DNA of 35,133 bases from Rhodopila sp. Its GTDB lineage: Bacteria; Pseudomonadota; Alphaproteobacteria; Acetobacterales; Acetobacteraceae. A program made the position numbers and the translations under genes. The stretch covers positions 1 to 35,133 of the forward strand of contig JARLIN010000512.1 of NCBI GenBank assembly GCA_031291715.1. Reading direction: 5' to 3'. Below, piece after piece: positions 9,429 to 17,617 of the stretch. Every line of letters begins with the position of its first letter. Position 1 is the stretch's first letter. The notes beneath the pieces were generated by a model, which ran no database searches, was not told the origin of the DNA, and saw nothing but the letters and a program-made list of their open reading frames with translations.

Positions 9429-9628
9429 GCTGGGTCACGTTCGAAGCGGCCACCGGCGGACTGGTGGTGGTGCAGCTTCGGCATATCGTGGCGATCTACG
9501 ACGAGCAGGGTGCAGTCAAGTTGGCGACCGCGGCGGGCGGCGTGCATGTCCTGAAGGACATGACCGTCCGGCGGGCCGCCGCCATCGTCTCCGGGGCTGA
9601 GGATGCAGTCGCGGCGCGGCCAGAATGA
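9425..9628 (+). CDS. Small hypothetical protein coupled to the upstream gene
   Basis: A 67-residue protein starting with GTG inside a GTGA overlap with the upstream stop. The body is beta-rich (LVVVQLRHIVAIYDEQGAV) and followed by a helix (VRRAAAIVSGAED). The alternating hydrophobic pattern suggests a small beta-sheet fold. No family recognised. The coupling and the absence of a separate ribosome site argue that it is made together with the 104-residue protein. Confidence 0.55.
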   Translation: MSWVTFEAATGGLVVVQLRHIVAIYDEQGAVKLATAAGGVHVLKDMTVRRAAAIVSGAEDAVAARPE

Positions 9629-9692
9629 CGATTTTCGGTTCCGTTGGCCAACCGTCACGTGCAAACCTGCCGCCACCGTGGGATGATGGGTG

Positions 9693-9896
9693 ATGGCAGA
9701 TACAAACTATCGGATCGTCCGTCGCGAAGACGGTAGCTTCGCGGTCGAAATCGTTCGGGTGGGCGCCCTGCCCCAGACCGCGGCCGGCTTCGCGACCGAA
9801 GCCGAGGCTCAGGGTTGGGTCGCGCAGGACCAACGGCTGCGCTCCACCGCCGACCCGTTCAGTGCCACGGCTGGCCGACGGTGGCGCAGTTTTTAA
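9693..9896 (+). CDS. Small hypothetical protein
   Basis: A 67-residue protein (MADTNYRIVRREDGSFAVEIVRVG onward) with two predicted strands, then an Ala/Glu-rich helix (GFATEAEAQGWVAQDQRL). This resembles short proteins that pair a beta-hairpin with one helix, common in alphaproteobacteria and of unknown role. A GTG directly precedes the ATG and could also serve as start; GGGATGATGGG lies upstream. No family named. Confidence 0.6.
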   Translation: MADTNYRIVRREDGSFAVEIVRVGALPQTAAGFATEAEAQGWVAQDQRLRSTADPFSATAGRRWRSF

Positions 9897-10176
9897 CCGG
9901 CGTGGTGTTGTGAAACAGTCATTCCCGTTCTGCGGCCGTATGTTCGTGACCGCGCGGCGTTCGGGCGAGACGCCGGGGCTCTTACGCATCTGGTCGAGGG
10001 AAACGCACATACAGCTCGGCTGACCGCGCACGGATGCTCCCAACACCGGCGCGTCGATCGATTCCATTGTGCCGTTGTATCGCCGGCTGCCACGAACGTT
10101 CGCGCGGTCGGGATCTGACAAACCAACAGAACAGGACTAAACTGCGCCGCTGTTTGGCACCCCCAGGAGGGTTACA

Positions 10177-10314
10177 ATGGCGAAGGGTCAGAAGCGAAGC
10201 GGCCGCGAGCCGAAAAAGCCTAAGCAGAACAAGCTAAAGGGTTCTCCCCCGGCGACGGCGCTGTCCAGCATTCAGCCGAAACCGACCGCTCCGGCAAGCG
10301 ATCGAAACAAATAG
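10177..10314 (+). CDS. Tiny basic protein, MAKGQ-type
   Basis: This 45-residue, very Lys/Arg/Pro-rich peptide begins MAKGQKRSGREPKKPKQNK and ends with an S/P/T-rich tail. A textbook AGGAGG lies 7 bases before the ATG. Small basic proteins with this opening (MAKGQ-x-R-S-x-R-E-x-KKPK) recur in proteobacteria, which makes a real gene likely despite the size. Its role is unknown; nucleic-acid or ribosome contact is a guess from the charge. The stretch 9897-10176 before it holds nothing I can name. Confidence 0.65.
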   Translation: MAKGQKRSGREPKKPKQNKLKGSPPATALSSIQPKPTAPASDRNK

Positions 10315-10495
10315 GATCCTGCGAACGCGCGGGCGCGGCCGAGGGATGGCGCGAGCCGTCCGCCATAGCGCGGTGAGCCGATCATTGTCCGCACAGAGCC
10401 GTGCAGAGAATGCACGGAAGATGGCTGGCGCCCGCGTCGCCGCACGAAAGCGCAAGGCGACAGCGCCGCAAAGATAGATCAGGACCGATGGTGGC

Positions 10496-10526
10496 AAAGC
10501 CCCCTCCCACGAAGAGAGGAGGCTTT
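10496..10526 (-). terminator. Possible terminator of the catalase gene
   Basis: AAAGCC...CTCC and GGAGGCTTT can pair with a three-C bulge, just after the catalase stop on its strand. The transcript then reads GGCTTTGCC with only a short T-run. Moderate to low confidence. Confidence 0.4.
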
Positions 10527-10531
10527 GACGC

Positions 10532-12040
10532 CTACTCCGCCGCGATCCTGGTCCGGGCGCCATTGATTCCCTTTTCGACGGCCGCACCGAAATCCGGATG
10601 GACGTTGTACCAGTGTTTGAGCATCCGCTGCTGGATCTCATGGCGCTTGGCATCGTTTTCCATGCCCATCGCCGGCTCGGTCATGCTGCCGACGATGTTT
10701 GCCACGAGACGGGCGCGTCCGGTTTCGTCCAGAACCTTCTCCCAAAACGCTCGCGGCTGGCCATAGAGGTCGGCGTCGTCACCCGGGTAGGTGATGTAGC
10801 GTTGGCCGTTGCCGTCGATTTTGAGCGGCGGCTCCATGACCGACTTGTCTTCCACCGGGCCGCCGAACGAGTTCGGCTCGTAATCCACCGATCCGCCGCC
10901 ATTACTGCCAGTGACCATATTGCCATCGCGGTGATAGGTGTGGACCTTCGCGGCCTTGGCCTGGTTCACCGGGATATGGTCGTAATTGATGCCGATGCGG
11001 TACCGGTGCGCATCGGCGTAGGACAGGATCCGGTTCTGGAGTACCTTATCCGGGCTGAACCCTATGCCGGGCACAATGTTGGAAGGCTCGAACGCCGCCT
11101 GCTCAACCTCGGCGAAGTAATTGTTCGGGTTGCGGTTCAGCTCCATCTCGCCCACCTCGATCAACGGATAGTCGCCGTGCGGCCAGACCTTGGTCAGGTC
11201 GAATGGGTTCCATTTGTAGGTGTCAGCGTCGGTCTCCGGCATGACCTGAATGGACACGGTCCACTTCGGGAAGTCGCCGGTCTTGATGGCGGTGTGCAGG
11301 TCACGGGCCGAGAAGTCCGGGTCGTCGGCCGTCATTTTCAGGGCTTCTGCATCCTCGAAGGTCTTGTTGCCCTGCTTGGTCTTTACATGGAACTTGACCC
11401 AGAATCGCTCGCCACTGGCATTCCACAGGCTGTAGGTGTGGCTGCCGTAGCCGTTCATGAAGCGTGCGGACAACGGCGTGCCGCGATCGCTGTACAGGAA
11501 CATCACCTGGTGAATCGCCTCGGGCGACAAGCTCCAGTAGTCCCAACGCCGCCAATGCGGCTTGAGATGCGTGCCGGGGTCGCGCTTCTGGGTGCGGATG
11601 AAATCGCTGAACTTCAGCGGATCACGGATGAAAAAGATTGGTGTGTTGTTTCCCACGAGGTCCCAGTTGCCGTCCTCGGTGTAGAACTTTAGTGCGAAGC
11701 CGCGGGGGTCCCGCGCGGTATCGGCCGATCCGCTCTCACCGCCCACGGTGGAGAAGCGCGCGAACATCTCTGTCTCTTTCCCGATGGCGCTGAAGATCTT
11801 GGCGCAGGTGTATTTTGAGATGTCCTGGGTCACCCGGAACGTGCCGTAGGCTCCGTAGCCCTTGGCGTGCACGACGCGCTCGGGCACCCGCTCCCGGTTG
11901 AAGTGGGCCATCTTCTCGGTGAGATGATAATCCTGGGTTAGCACAGGACCGCGCGGGCCTGCCGTAAGCGAGTGCTGGTTGTCCTCGACCGGACGGCCAA
12001 AGGCCGTGGTCATGGTGGGCTTTCCTGTAGCGTCAGCCAT
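10532..12040 (-). CDS. katA: Monofunctional heme catalase (small-subunit type)
   Basis: A 502-residue catalase that disproportionates H2O2. The active-site motif [15 protein letters not shown] contains the distal His (H58), the distal Asn (N131) lies in [11 protein letters not shown], and the proximal heme-ligand Tyr lies in [14 protein letters not shown]. The length and lack of a C-terminal flavodoxin-like domain indicate a small-subunit (clade 3-like) enzyme, usually named katA. There is no signal peptide, so it is cytoplasmic. AAAGGAGG precedes the ATG by about 9 bases. An inverted repeat lies 40-90 bases upstream of the start and may be an operator. The gene stands alone, convergent with the tiny basic-protein gene. 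Confidence 0.95.
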   Translation of the reverse strand: MADATGKPTMTTAFGRPVEDNQHSLTAGPRGPVLTQDYHLTEKMAHFNRERVPERVVHAKGYGAYGTFRVTQDISKYTCAKIFSAIGKETEMFARFSTVGGESGSADTARDPRGFALKFYTEDGNWDLVGNNTPIFFIRDPLKFSDFIRTQKRDPGTHLKPHWRRWDYWSLSPEAIHQVMFLYSDRGTPLSARFMNGYGSHTYSLWNASGERFWVKFHVKTKQGNKTFEDAEALKMTADDPDFSARDLHTAIKTGDFPKWTVSIQVMPETDADTYKWNPFDLTKVWPHGDYPLIEVGEMELNRNPNNYFAEVEQAAFEPSNIVPGIGFSPDKVLQNRILSYADAHRYRIGINYDHIPVNQAKAAKVHTYHRDGNMVTGSNGGGSVDYEPNSFGGPVEDKSVMEPPLKIDGNGQRYITYPGDDADLYGQPRAFWEKVLDETGRARLVANIVGSMTEPAMGMENDAKRHEIQQRMLKHWYNVHPDFGAAVEKGINGARTRIAAE

Positions 12041-12784
12041 TATTGTGGGCCTCCTTTTGGTTGGTTCGGCGCACGGCAGAATTCAAAGCCATCCGTCGAG
12101 CGCTTCGCTCTTAAGCTCGAGTGCTTTGAATATAAGCCTTGAGCGAGGCGAGGGTTCTCTTACGGGTGTTCACAAGGTCGGCTCGCACGGGAATGGATGG
12201 GGACACAGGAATTCCGGCAGGGTATCCCTGCCCCGAACATACTGGCCGCAGCGGCGGGTGCTGGCGTGTTCAAGGGGCTTGTGGCCCCCCTATCTTGGGC
12301 ACCTGTTCGGCCAGGGATTGCCCTGCGCCCGACAATGGACGGATGGCAGGGCCGCGCATATTCCTCCTGCCAGGCAGTTGCGTGACCTCGCCGCATGAAC
12401 CAATGACATCTCGACGGGGGACACCCTGCCGTCAGTTTCCACCACCTTTGCGATGCGATCCAATTCAGCTGTGCCCAACCGTCAGGACCACCACACCAAG
12501 CGTCTCCGATCACGGGGAAATGCCATGCTTTGTCGCTCAGTCGTACCGCCACAGGCGTTGGCGATGACCGCCACTGATCGAGCCGAGCCCGCGGAAGGAA
12601 ACGGGTCTGTGCCCGATAGATCTGATGGTGCGGCAACAATCGCCGCCGCGGAGGCGTTCGTCGGGCTATCGGCATGGGATTGGACCGAGCCTCCCTCGCT
12701 TGCGACACAACCAAACGGTCTGGCCGTGGGGCATACGCGCGCTCGGCGCGGTCTGCGCGCGGTGCAAGCTCACGGCCGACCGCG
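12041..12784. other. Intergenic stretch of about 740 bases between catalase and SulP genes
   Basis: Both strands have open frames here, but their compositions (Arg/Pro/Cys-rich, no domain, no ribosome site) look like chance frames in GC-rich DNA. Structure seen: the inverted repeat at 12081-12131 in the catalase promoter region. No transposase fragment, tRNA or recognisable decayed gene was found. Confidence 0.5.
12081..12131. repeat. Inverted repeat upstream of catalase
   Basis: ATTCAAAGC at 12081-12089 and GCTTTGAAT at 12123-12131 are perfect 9-base complements around a centre that also contains GAGCG-CTT-CGCTC. It lies 41-91 bases upstream of the catalase start, a suitable place for an oxidative-stress regulator or an RNA leader hairpin. 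It does not obviously match OxyR or PerR consensus. Confidence 0.5.
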
Positions 12785-14464
12785 ATGCGGCTGAACCTCT
12801 TCGGGGGCCTCCGGCCCTTCAGCCGCGGTGGGGCGGTGCACAACGCCCTGGCGGGCGTGATCCTCGCGTCTATGAACATCCCGCAGGTGCTCGGCTATGC
12901 CCGCATCGCCGGCATGCCTGTCGTCACGGGGCTTTACACCGTGCTGCTGCCGCTCGCTGCGTTCGCGGTCTTTGGTTCCTCCCGCCACCTGGTCGTGGCG
13001 GCTGATTCGGCCACAGCGGCCATCTTATTCAATTCGCTGGGCGACATGGCGGCGCCCGGCAGCGGTAAGTACCTGGCGCTGGTCAGCATGGTGGCACTGC
13101 TGACCGCCGGGATTCTGTTTCTCGCGCGGATCTTCAAGCTGGGGTTCCTGGCCGATTTCCTCTCACGCACGGTGCTGGTCGGGTTTCTCACCGGTGTCGG
13201 GTTTCAGGTCGGTATCACGATGCTGAGTGACATGCTCGGCGTCACCGTCCACTCGCAGCGCACGCTCGTTCAGGCATGGGAGATCATAGAGGGCTTGCCG
13301 CGGCCCAATCTTCCGACGCTGGCGCTGTCCACGCTTGTTGCGGGCAGCATTCTGCTCGGCAAACGCGTTGCCCCGCGACTGCCTTTTTCGCTGTTCGCGG
13401 TCGTCGGGACGATCGCGGCAAGCGCTGCGTTCCACTTCGCTGAACGAGGCATCGCGGTCATCGGTCCGGTCCCCGGCGGGCTACCGCTGATCGGGTTACC
13501 CGACGTGACCTGGAGCGAAATCCTGGCACTGCTGCCAGTCGCCGCTTCATGCTCCGTGATGATAATCACGCAAAGCGCCGCCACATCGCGCGCTTTCGCC
13601 GAGCGGTATCACGAGAGCGTCGACGAGAACGCGGATATCCTCGGGCTGTCAGCCGCCAACGCGGTTGCTGCGCTGAGCGGGACATTCGTGGTTAACGGCA
13701 GCCCGACGCAGACTGCCATGGCAAACCGCGCGGGTGCGCGCAGCCAGGTCGCGCAACTGGTATTTGCAGGCGTTGTGCTGCTGGTGCTGCTTGTCCTGAC
13801 CGGCCCGCTTCAGTACCTGCCGCGCTGCGTGCTGGCCTCTATCGTGTTCACGATCGCGGTCGGCATGATCGACCTGAGAGGGCTGCGCGCGATCCGCCAC
13901 GAAAGCCCCGGCGAGTACTTGCTTGCCGTCGCCACCGCGGCCGCCGTTGTCGCGGTCGGCGTCGAGCAAGGCATCCTGCTGGCGATCGCCTTGTCGCTGT
14001 TCCGGCACGTGCGCCACAGCTATCGGCCGCACACGATGATGCTCGCGCCGGACGCGACCGACCGGTGGATGCCGGTTCCCGTGACGCCGGGAAAGGAGAC
14101 CGAACCAGGGCTTATCGTTTATCGATTCGGTTCGGATCTGTTTTACGCAAACCAGAACCGCTTCGTCGACGAAGTGCGCGTCCTCGTGAAACAGGCACCG
14201 ACACCGGTCCACTGGTTCATCGTCGATACCGGCGCGATCACGGATATCGACTACTCCGCCGCGCATTCCCTCCGGGACCTGCTCGATGATCTGGCGCGCC
14301 AAAGAGTCGGCATGGTCTTCGCGCGTGTCAGCCCGTACCTGCGGTCAGACATGGACCGGCATGGCATCACGGCGGCGACCGGCGAGGCGCGGATTTTCGC
14401 GACCCTCCACGAGGCCATCGCTGCGGTGCGCGGTGGCGCGCTCGAGGCACGTGCGGAGCAATGA
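12785..14464 (+). CDS. SulP-family anion permease with C-terminal STAS domain
   Basis: A 559-residue inner-membrane transporter. About 10-12 hydrophobic segments span residues 20-405. The N-terminal motif (ASMNIPQVLGYARIAGMPVVTGLYT) and the VVAADSATAAIL segment are hallmarks of SulP sulfate/bicarbonate/dicarboxylate permeases. The C-terminal 120 residues form a STAS domain (LIVYRFGSDLFYANQNRF, then WFIVDTGAITDIDYSAA), the usual regulatory module. The Met at 12785 is preferred since SulP proteins begin near it; the open frame starts at 12674 with an Arg/Ser-rich extension. No good ribosome site was seen for either. The substrate cannot be read from the sequence. Confidence 0.9.
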   Translation: MRLNLFGGLRPFSRGGAVHNALAGVILASMNIPQVLGYARIAGMPVVTGLYTVLLPLAAFAVFGSSRHLVVAADSATAAILFNSLGDMAAPGSGKYLALVSMVALLTAGILFLARIFKLGFLADFLSRTVLVGFLTGVGFQVGITMLSDMLGVTVHSQRTLVQAWEIIEGLPRPNLPTLALSTLVAGSILLGKRVAPRLPFSLFAVVGTIAASAAFHFAERGIAVIGPVPGGLPLIGLPDVTWSEILALLPVAASCSVMIITQSAATSRAFAERYHESVDENADILGLSAANAVAALSGTFVVNGSPTQTAMANRAGARSQVAQLVFAGVVLLVLLVLTGPLQYLPRCVLASIVFTIAVGMIDLRGLRAIRHESPGEYLLAVATAAAVVAVGVEQGILLAIALSLFRHVRHSYRPHTMMLAPDATDRWMPVPVTPGKETEPGLIVYRFGSDLFYANQNRFVDEVRVLVKQAPTPVHWFIVDTGAITDIDYSAAHSLRDLLDDLARQRVGMVFARVSPYLRSDMDRHGITAATGEARIFATLHEAIAAVRGGALEARAEQ

Positions 14465-14485
14465 GAGGTGCCCGGTGTCCTGCCA

Positions 14486-14518
14486 CCGAAGTTCGCCGCA
14501 TCACGCGGCGGACTTCGG
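14486..14518 (+). terminator. Hairpin after the SulP gene
   Basis: GAAGTTCGCCGC and GCGGCGGACTTC form a 12-bp stem (one U-G pair), extended by CC/GG, around a 5-base loop, 22 bases after the SulP stop. No T-run follows. Confidence 0.5.
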
Positions 14519-14551
14519 GGATAAGCAGGCCACTGAAAACAAAGAGCCAGT

Positions 14552-14582
14552 GCATGATGGCCTCAGCCTGAAGCCATCATGC
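14552..14582. terminator. Perfect hairpin between convergent SulP and hmp genes
   Basis: GCATGATGGC and GCCATCATGC form a perfect 10-bp stem around an 11-base loop, just before the hmp stop. Its place between convergent genes suggests a bidirectional terminator or transcript-end stabiliser. Confidence 0.6.
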
Positions 14583-14588
14583 TCCAGG

Positions 14589-15842
14589 TCAGGCTGCCAG
14601 GGTTTCCGCGTCGGGTGCCAGCACTTCGTCGGCCGGTCCGAAGAACTCATAGCGTATGCGGTCCGACGGAACGCCCTGGGACAGCAGTCCGCCGATCAGG
14701 CTGTGCAGGAAGGGTTTCGGACCGCACAGATAGTATGTCGCGTCGCCGATCGGCGTATTCTGCGCAAGCCACGATGCAGAGACGAGGCCCTGGATGTCGT
14801 AGGCGCTACCCGCTTGATCCCTGCTCAGCGGTTCGGCGTAAAAGGTGGTCAGGCTCACGCCAGGCGCCTGGGCGGCCAGGTTGCGAACGTGACCACGCAT
14901 GGCATGGACGCGGCTGTTCAGGGCGCCGTGCACCCACCATGTCGGGCGTTGGGGTTGGGATTCCACGATTGTCTCGAGCATGCTCACCATGGGCGTCAAT
15001 CCAACGCCGCCGCTGACCAGCACCACCGGCGTGCTGGAATCCGTGTCCAGGAAGAAGTCGCCGGCGGGTGCTGCTGCCCGCAGGATGGTCCCGGGTAGCG
15101 CATGGTCGTGCAGCCAGTTGGAGGCCGCCCCGGCAGGCACGCCCGGCGTCGCTTCGCGCTTGACCGTTATTCTGTAGGCCCGGTCGTTCGGAGCGCAGGA
15201 AATGGAGTAGTTCCGGCGTAGCGCGGCCACGCCGGGTATATCCAGGGCGAAGCCAAGATACTGGCCGGGCTTGTGGCGCAGGACCTTGCCACCATCCGCT
15301 GGAACAAGGGTGAACGACCGGATGATGCTGCTTTCATCGGCGACGCTCTCCACGACGAAATCACGCCAGCCGTTCCAGCCGCCGGGTTGCGAGGCGAGCT
15401 CGCGATAGACCGCCGCTTCGCGTCCAATCAGGATTTCGGCGAGGAACCAATATGCCTCCCCCCACGCCGCCAGGATCTCATTGGTGGCCGCGGCGCCCAG
15501 CACGTCCCCGATCGCGCCGAGCAACGCCTCTGCCACGAACGGGTAGTGTTCCGGCAGGATGTTGAGAGCGACATGCTTCTGGACGATGCGCTCGACGGCG
15601 CCGCCGAGGGCGCCAAGATTGTCGATGTTGCGCGCATAGGCCAGAACGGCTGCCGCGAGGGCTTTCGGCTGGGAGCCCGTTTCGCCCTGATGCGATTGAT
15701 TGAACAGGTCGCGGATCGCCTCGTTCCGGAACAGGCGCTCATACATGCGACGGGTGATCTCGACGCCATGGGCCTCCAGTGCAGGCACGGTTGCCTTCAC
15801 GATTGTGATCGTCTTGTCTGATAGCGGTGTCGGCATAGTCAT
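14589..15842 (-). CDS. hmp: Flavohemoglobin, nitric oxide dioxygenase
   Basis: This 417-residue cytoplasmic enzyme converts NO plus O2 to nitrate using NAD(P)H. The globin domain (1-140) has the distal Tyr in RRMYERLF (Y34) and proximal His in VQKHVALNI (H90). The reductase half has the FAD motif RNYSIS, the nucleotide motif GGVGLTPM, the YYLCGPKPF motif and the terminal RYEFFGP. The length is typical. The start at 15842 (ATGACTATG) has GGAAGAGA just upstream; the ATG two codons later is also possible. It follows a 4-TM membrane protein gene by 79 bases and lies downstream of nsrR-type operators, so NO induction through NsrR is expected. Confidence 0.96.
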   Translation of the reverse strand: MTMPTPLSDKTITIVKATVPALEAHGVEITRRMYERLFRNEAIRDLFNQSHQGETGSQPKALAAAVLAYARNIDNLGALGGAVERIVQKHVALNILPEHYPFVAEALLGAIGDVLGAAATNEILAAWGEAYWFLAEILIGREAAVYRELASQPGGWNGWRDFVVESVADESSIIRSFTLVPADGGKVLRHKPGQYLGFALDIPGVAALRRNYSISCAPNDRAYRITVKREATPGVPAGAASNWLHDHALPGTILRAAAPAGDFFLDTDSSTPVVLVSGGVGLTPMVSMLETIVESQPQRPTWWVHGALNSRVHAMRGHVRNLAAQAPGVSLTTFYAEPLSRDQAGSAYDIQGLVSASWLAQNTPIGDATYYLCGPKPFLHSLIGGLLSQGVPSDRIRYEFFGPADEVLAPDAETLAA

Positions 15843-15921
15843 TTCTCTTCCGTAGGCAAGTAGATTTCGAGGCGACAGCGGGCTGCGTCGCGGGATCGTG
15901 GGCCGAGGCTTCTCCAGAGCC

Positions 15922-16404
15922 TCACCAGGTAAAGAGATTGCCGCCAATGCTTCCGGCGACGGCGCCGGCGACGGTCAGCAAACTGAGGCTGAGCAGAAGG
16001 CGATGCAGCCATTCCACCAGGCGATAGGCCGACTCCGGGGCCGATGCCGCGCGTCGGGACAGCAACCGCTCCAGAAACAAGGGTTCGACAACGAAAAGCA
16101 TCGTCGTGAACACCAGCCACGTCAGAACCATCGCGTGCATCCACCAGAAATCCGCCGACCGGAACCTGTCCCAGACGTCCAGTCGCCACGCCATATAGAA
16201 GCCGCTGAGGCCCGCGACGGTCGTGGTGATCCGGGCCTGCCGGGCGAAGCGGGCCTCCATGGTATGAAACACGGCGAAGCGTTGGGCGGCTGGGTAGGAC
16301 CGCCTGATGGAAGGAAGCAGGACCGTCGTGACCATGCCGACGCCACCGATCCAGAGAACGACAGCGAGAACATGCAGGACTCGCGCAAGAACGATATCCG
16401 TCAC
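15922..16404 (-). CDS. Four-TM membrane protein in the NO-response operon (CopD-like)
   Basis: A 160-residue protein with four hydrophobic segments (residues 6-28, 58-76, 87-108 and 136-154). The opening VLARVLHVLAVVLWIGGVGMVTTVLLP resembles CopD-like membrane proteins, with a His in the first segment that could bind heme or copper. GAAGAGG lies 7 bases before the GTG at 16404, making that the best start; a TTG two codons earlier is possible. It is placed between nsrR-type operators and hmp, so it probably acts in NO or redox stress. Function unknown. Confidence 0.75.
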   Translation of the reverse strand: MTDIVLARVLHVLAVVLWIGGVGMVTTVLLPSIRRSYPAAQRFAVFHTMEARFARQARITTTVAGLSGFYMAWRLDVWDRFRSADFWWMHAMVLTWLVFTTMLFVVEPLFLERLLSRRAASAPESAYRLVEWLHRLLLSLSLLTVAGAVAGSIGGNLFTW

Positions 16405-16450
16405 GGCCAAACCTCTTCCTGGCTACACACCTGTCAGGACAATAAACCGG

Positions 16451-16549
16451 TCAACGTGTGAAGCGTGGAAAAAGCTCGTTGTTCTCCGTAGGGATGTGCT
16501 TGATCAGGCCATCGGCGAAGTTCGTTTCGGTGGCAATGGTGGCGCGCAT
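16451..16549 (-). pseudogene. 32-codon mini-ORF resembling the C-terminal helix of YtfE/Ric
   Basis: The short frame encodes 32 residues. A strong AGGAGG lies about 8 bases before the ATG. The second half, GLIKHIPTENNELFPRF, matches the last hemerythrin helix of the iron-centre repair protein YtfE/Ric (LMDHISLENNVLFPRA in E. coli as I recall it), including the H...E-N-N iron-ligand pattern. A full Ric is about 220 residues, so this looks like a gene with its middle deleted but start and end retained, or a genuine mini-protein. ric/ytfE genes are classic NsrR targets and it lies directly between the NsrR-type operators and hmp, so the context fits. Called a pseudogene with moderate confidence. 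Confidence 0.5.
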
Positions 16550-16627
16550 GAGTGCAACCTCCTGACCCACGGCTTGGCGGGCGATAGGCCCGCGGGGCGC
16601 GGCGGGCTAGGGCGATCGCCCTAAATT

Positions 16628-16642
16628 GGTATCGGCGATACC
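16628..16642. promoter_or_regulatory. Operator-like palindrome 1 upstream of nsrR
   Basis: GGTATCGGCGATACC is a near-perfect dyad, a likely Rrf2/NsrR binding site. It lies in the divergent region between nsrR and the mini-ORF/hmp operon. The same arms recur 37 bases further on. Confidence 0.65.
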
Positions 16643-16664
16643 AGTTACGTGCGCCTGGAAATGT

Positions 16665-16679
16665 GGTATCGTCAATACC
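16665..16679. promoter_or_regulatory. Operator-like palindrome 2 upstream of nsrR
   Basis: GGTATCGTCAATACC repeats the GGTAT...ATACC arms of the first palindrome, 20 bases before the nsrR start. The position would allow autorepression. Confidence 0.65.
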
Positions 16680-16698
16680 TATTTATCGGAATTCACCT

Positions 16699-17148
16699 AT
16701 GCGCCTGCTTGCATCCACCGATCTCGCGCTGCGCGTCCTGATGCTGCTCGCTCGTGAACCGGCCGGGCATCACCTGAGCGTCGATGCGCTGGCGCGCGAA
16801 CTTGGCGGCTTGTCGCGTCATCATCTGCATAAGATCGTCCAGGATCTGACCGCGCTGGGTACGACCCGCACCGTGCGCGGGGCCGGAGGCGGCGCGATGC
16901 TGGCCTTGCCCCCGGAGCAGATCCGCCTGGGGACATTGGTAAGGCAATTGGAGGCTGACCAGGCCCTTGTCGAGTGCTTCCGGGCCGACAGGGGAAACTG
17001 CACGCTGACACCGGGGTGCCGGCTTCGCGGGATGTTGAGCGACGCCCAGGACAGCTTCTACAAGAGCCTGGACGGTCACACGCTGGCGGATTGCGCGCTG
17101 ACGCCGTTCGAGCGCGATCGTCCGAGGTTGCATCAGCCTCAGGCGTGA
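16699..17148 (+). CDS. nsrR: Rrf2-family NO sensor NsrR
   Basis: A 149-residue DNA-binding repressor. The winged-helix N-terminus begins MRLLASTDLALRVLMLLA, with the recognition region LSRHHLHKIVQDL. Three Cys (C93, C101 and C107, in ECF...NCTLTPGCRLR) match the cluster-binding Cys of NsrR, and D8 is at the position of the fourth [4Fe-4S] ligand described for Streptomyces NsrR. NO damages the cluster and relieves repression. It is divergent from the hmp operon, with two GGTAT-N5-ATACC palindromes between them. The start at 16699 is fixed by the conserved MRL...TD opening; no strong ribosome site was seen. Confidence 0.92.
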   Translation: MRLLASTDLALRVLMLLAREPAGHHLSVDALARELGGLSRHHLHKIVQDLTALGTTRTVRGAGGGAMLALPPEQIRLGTLVRQLEADQALVECFRADRGNCTLTPGCRLRGMLSDAQDSFYKSLDGHTLADCALTPFERDRPRLHQPQA

Positions 17149-17383
17149 ATCGCCCTCTCGGACAAATAAGCCGGAGCACCACCGCGGTAACCGGACCGGT
17201 CCCGTCGCCCGTAGCGGCAGCGCGGCCACCGCTGGACGGTCGCCCATCCACAAGATTCCCGGAAAACTGGCTTTTTGGGCTGTCAATCTGACGCTGATCC
17301 CCGGTCGGCACCTGCCGTGAGCTGCGTGCCGGGTGATTTCGTGTCGGTGCCGACGACGACGGTGCAGCGCGCCGTAAACCATA
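17149..17383. other. Gene-free stretch after nsrR
   Basis: No gene recognised. At 17342-17358 there is TGTCGGTGCCGACGACG, a near match (final ACG instead of ACA) to the 17-bp dyad described at 17384; it contains the perfect palindrome GTCGGTGCCGAC. The full gap to the next gene runs to 17617 and includes that dyad and a sigma-54 promoter. Confidence 0.4.
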
Positions 17384-17400
17384 TGTAGTCTGTGCCGACA
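17384..17400. promoter_or_regulatory. Predicted activator site (TGT-N11-ACA), amidohydrolase promoter
   Basis: TGTAGTCTGTGCCGACA shares TGT, R at position 11 and GACA with four other intergenic copies, and shares the seven central bases TCTGTGC with the copy at 30186. It lies 84 bases before the -24 element at 17484, a normal enhancer distance. Confidence 0.6.
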
Positions 17401-17483
17401 CATGTTTGTTCGACAGCCAGCGATCCGCCAATCCAGCATCGCGACGCCCCACGGTTTCCCCGGTGAGAGACATGAATACCGGC

Positions 17484-17499
17484 TGGCACGGCTCTTGCT
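17484..17499 (+). promoter_or_regulatory. Sigma-54 promoter (TGGCAC-N5-TTGCT)
   Basis: TGGCACGGCTCTTGCT has GG and GC separated by ten bases and matches the -24/-12 consensus. Transcription would begin near 17510 and run into the damaged amidohydrolase gene about 108 bases later. Confidence 0.85.
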
Positions 17500-17617
17500 C
17501 CACTCCCTGATGATGGCGGCCGCTCATGCGGTCCAACCGAAGGGGCACGAGAAATAAACATGCCACTCGCGGGACTGCTCGGAACTCGGCCCGGATGAAA
17601 CGTGAAAGGAATCGACG

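Noticed and set aside
12160-12879. 239-codon minus-strand frame between catalase and SulP
   Set aside because: Arg/Pro/Cys-rich composition, no ribosome site, no domain, and it overlaps the start of the SulP gene.
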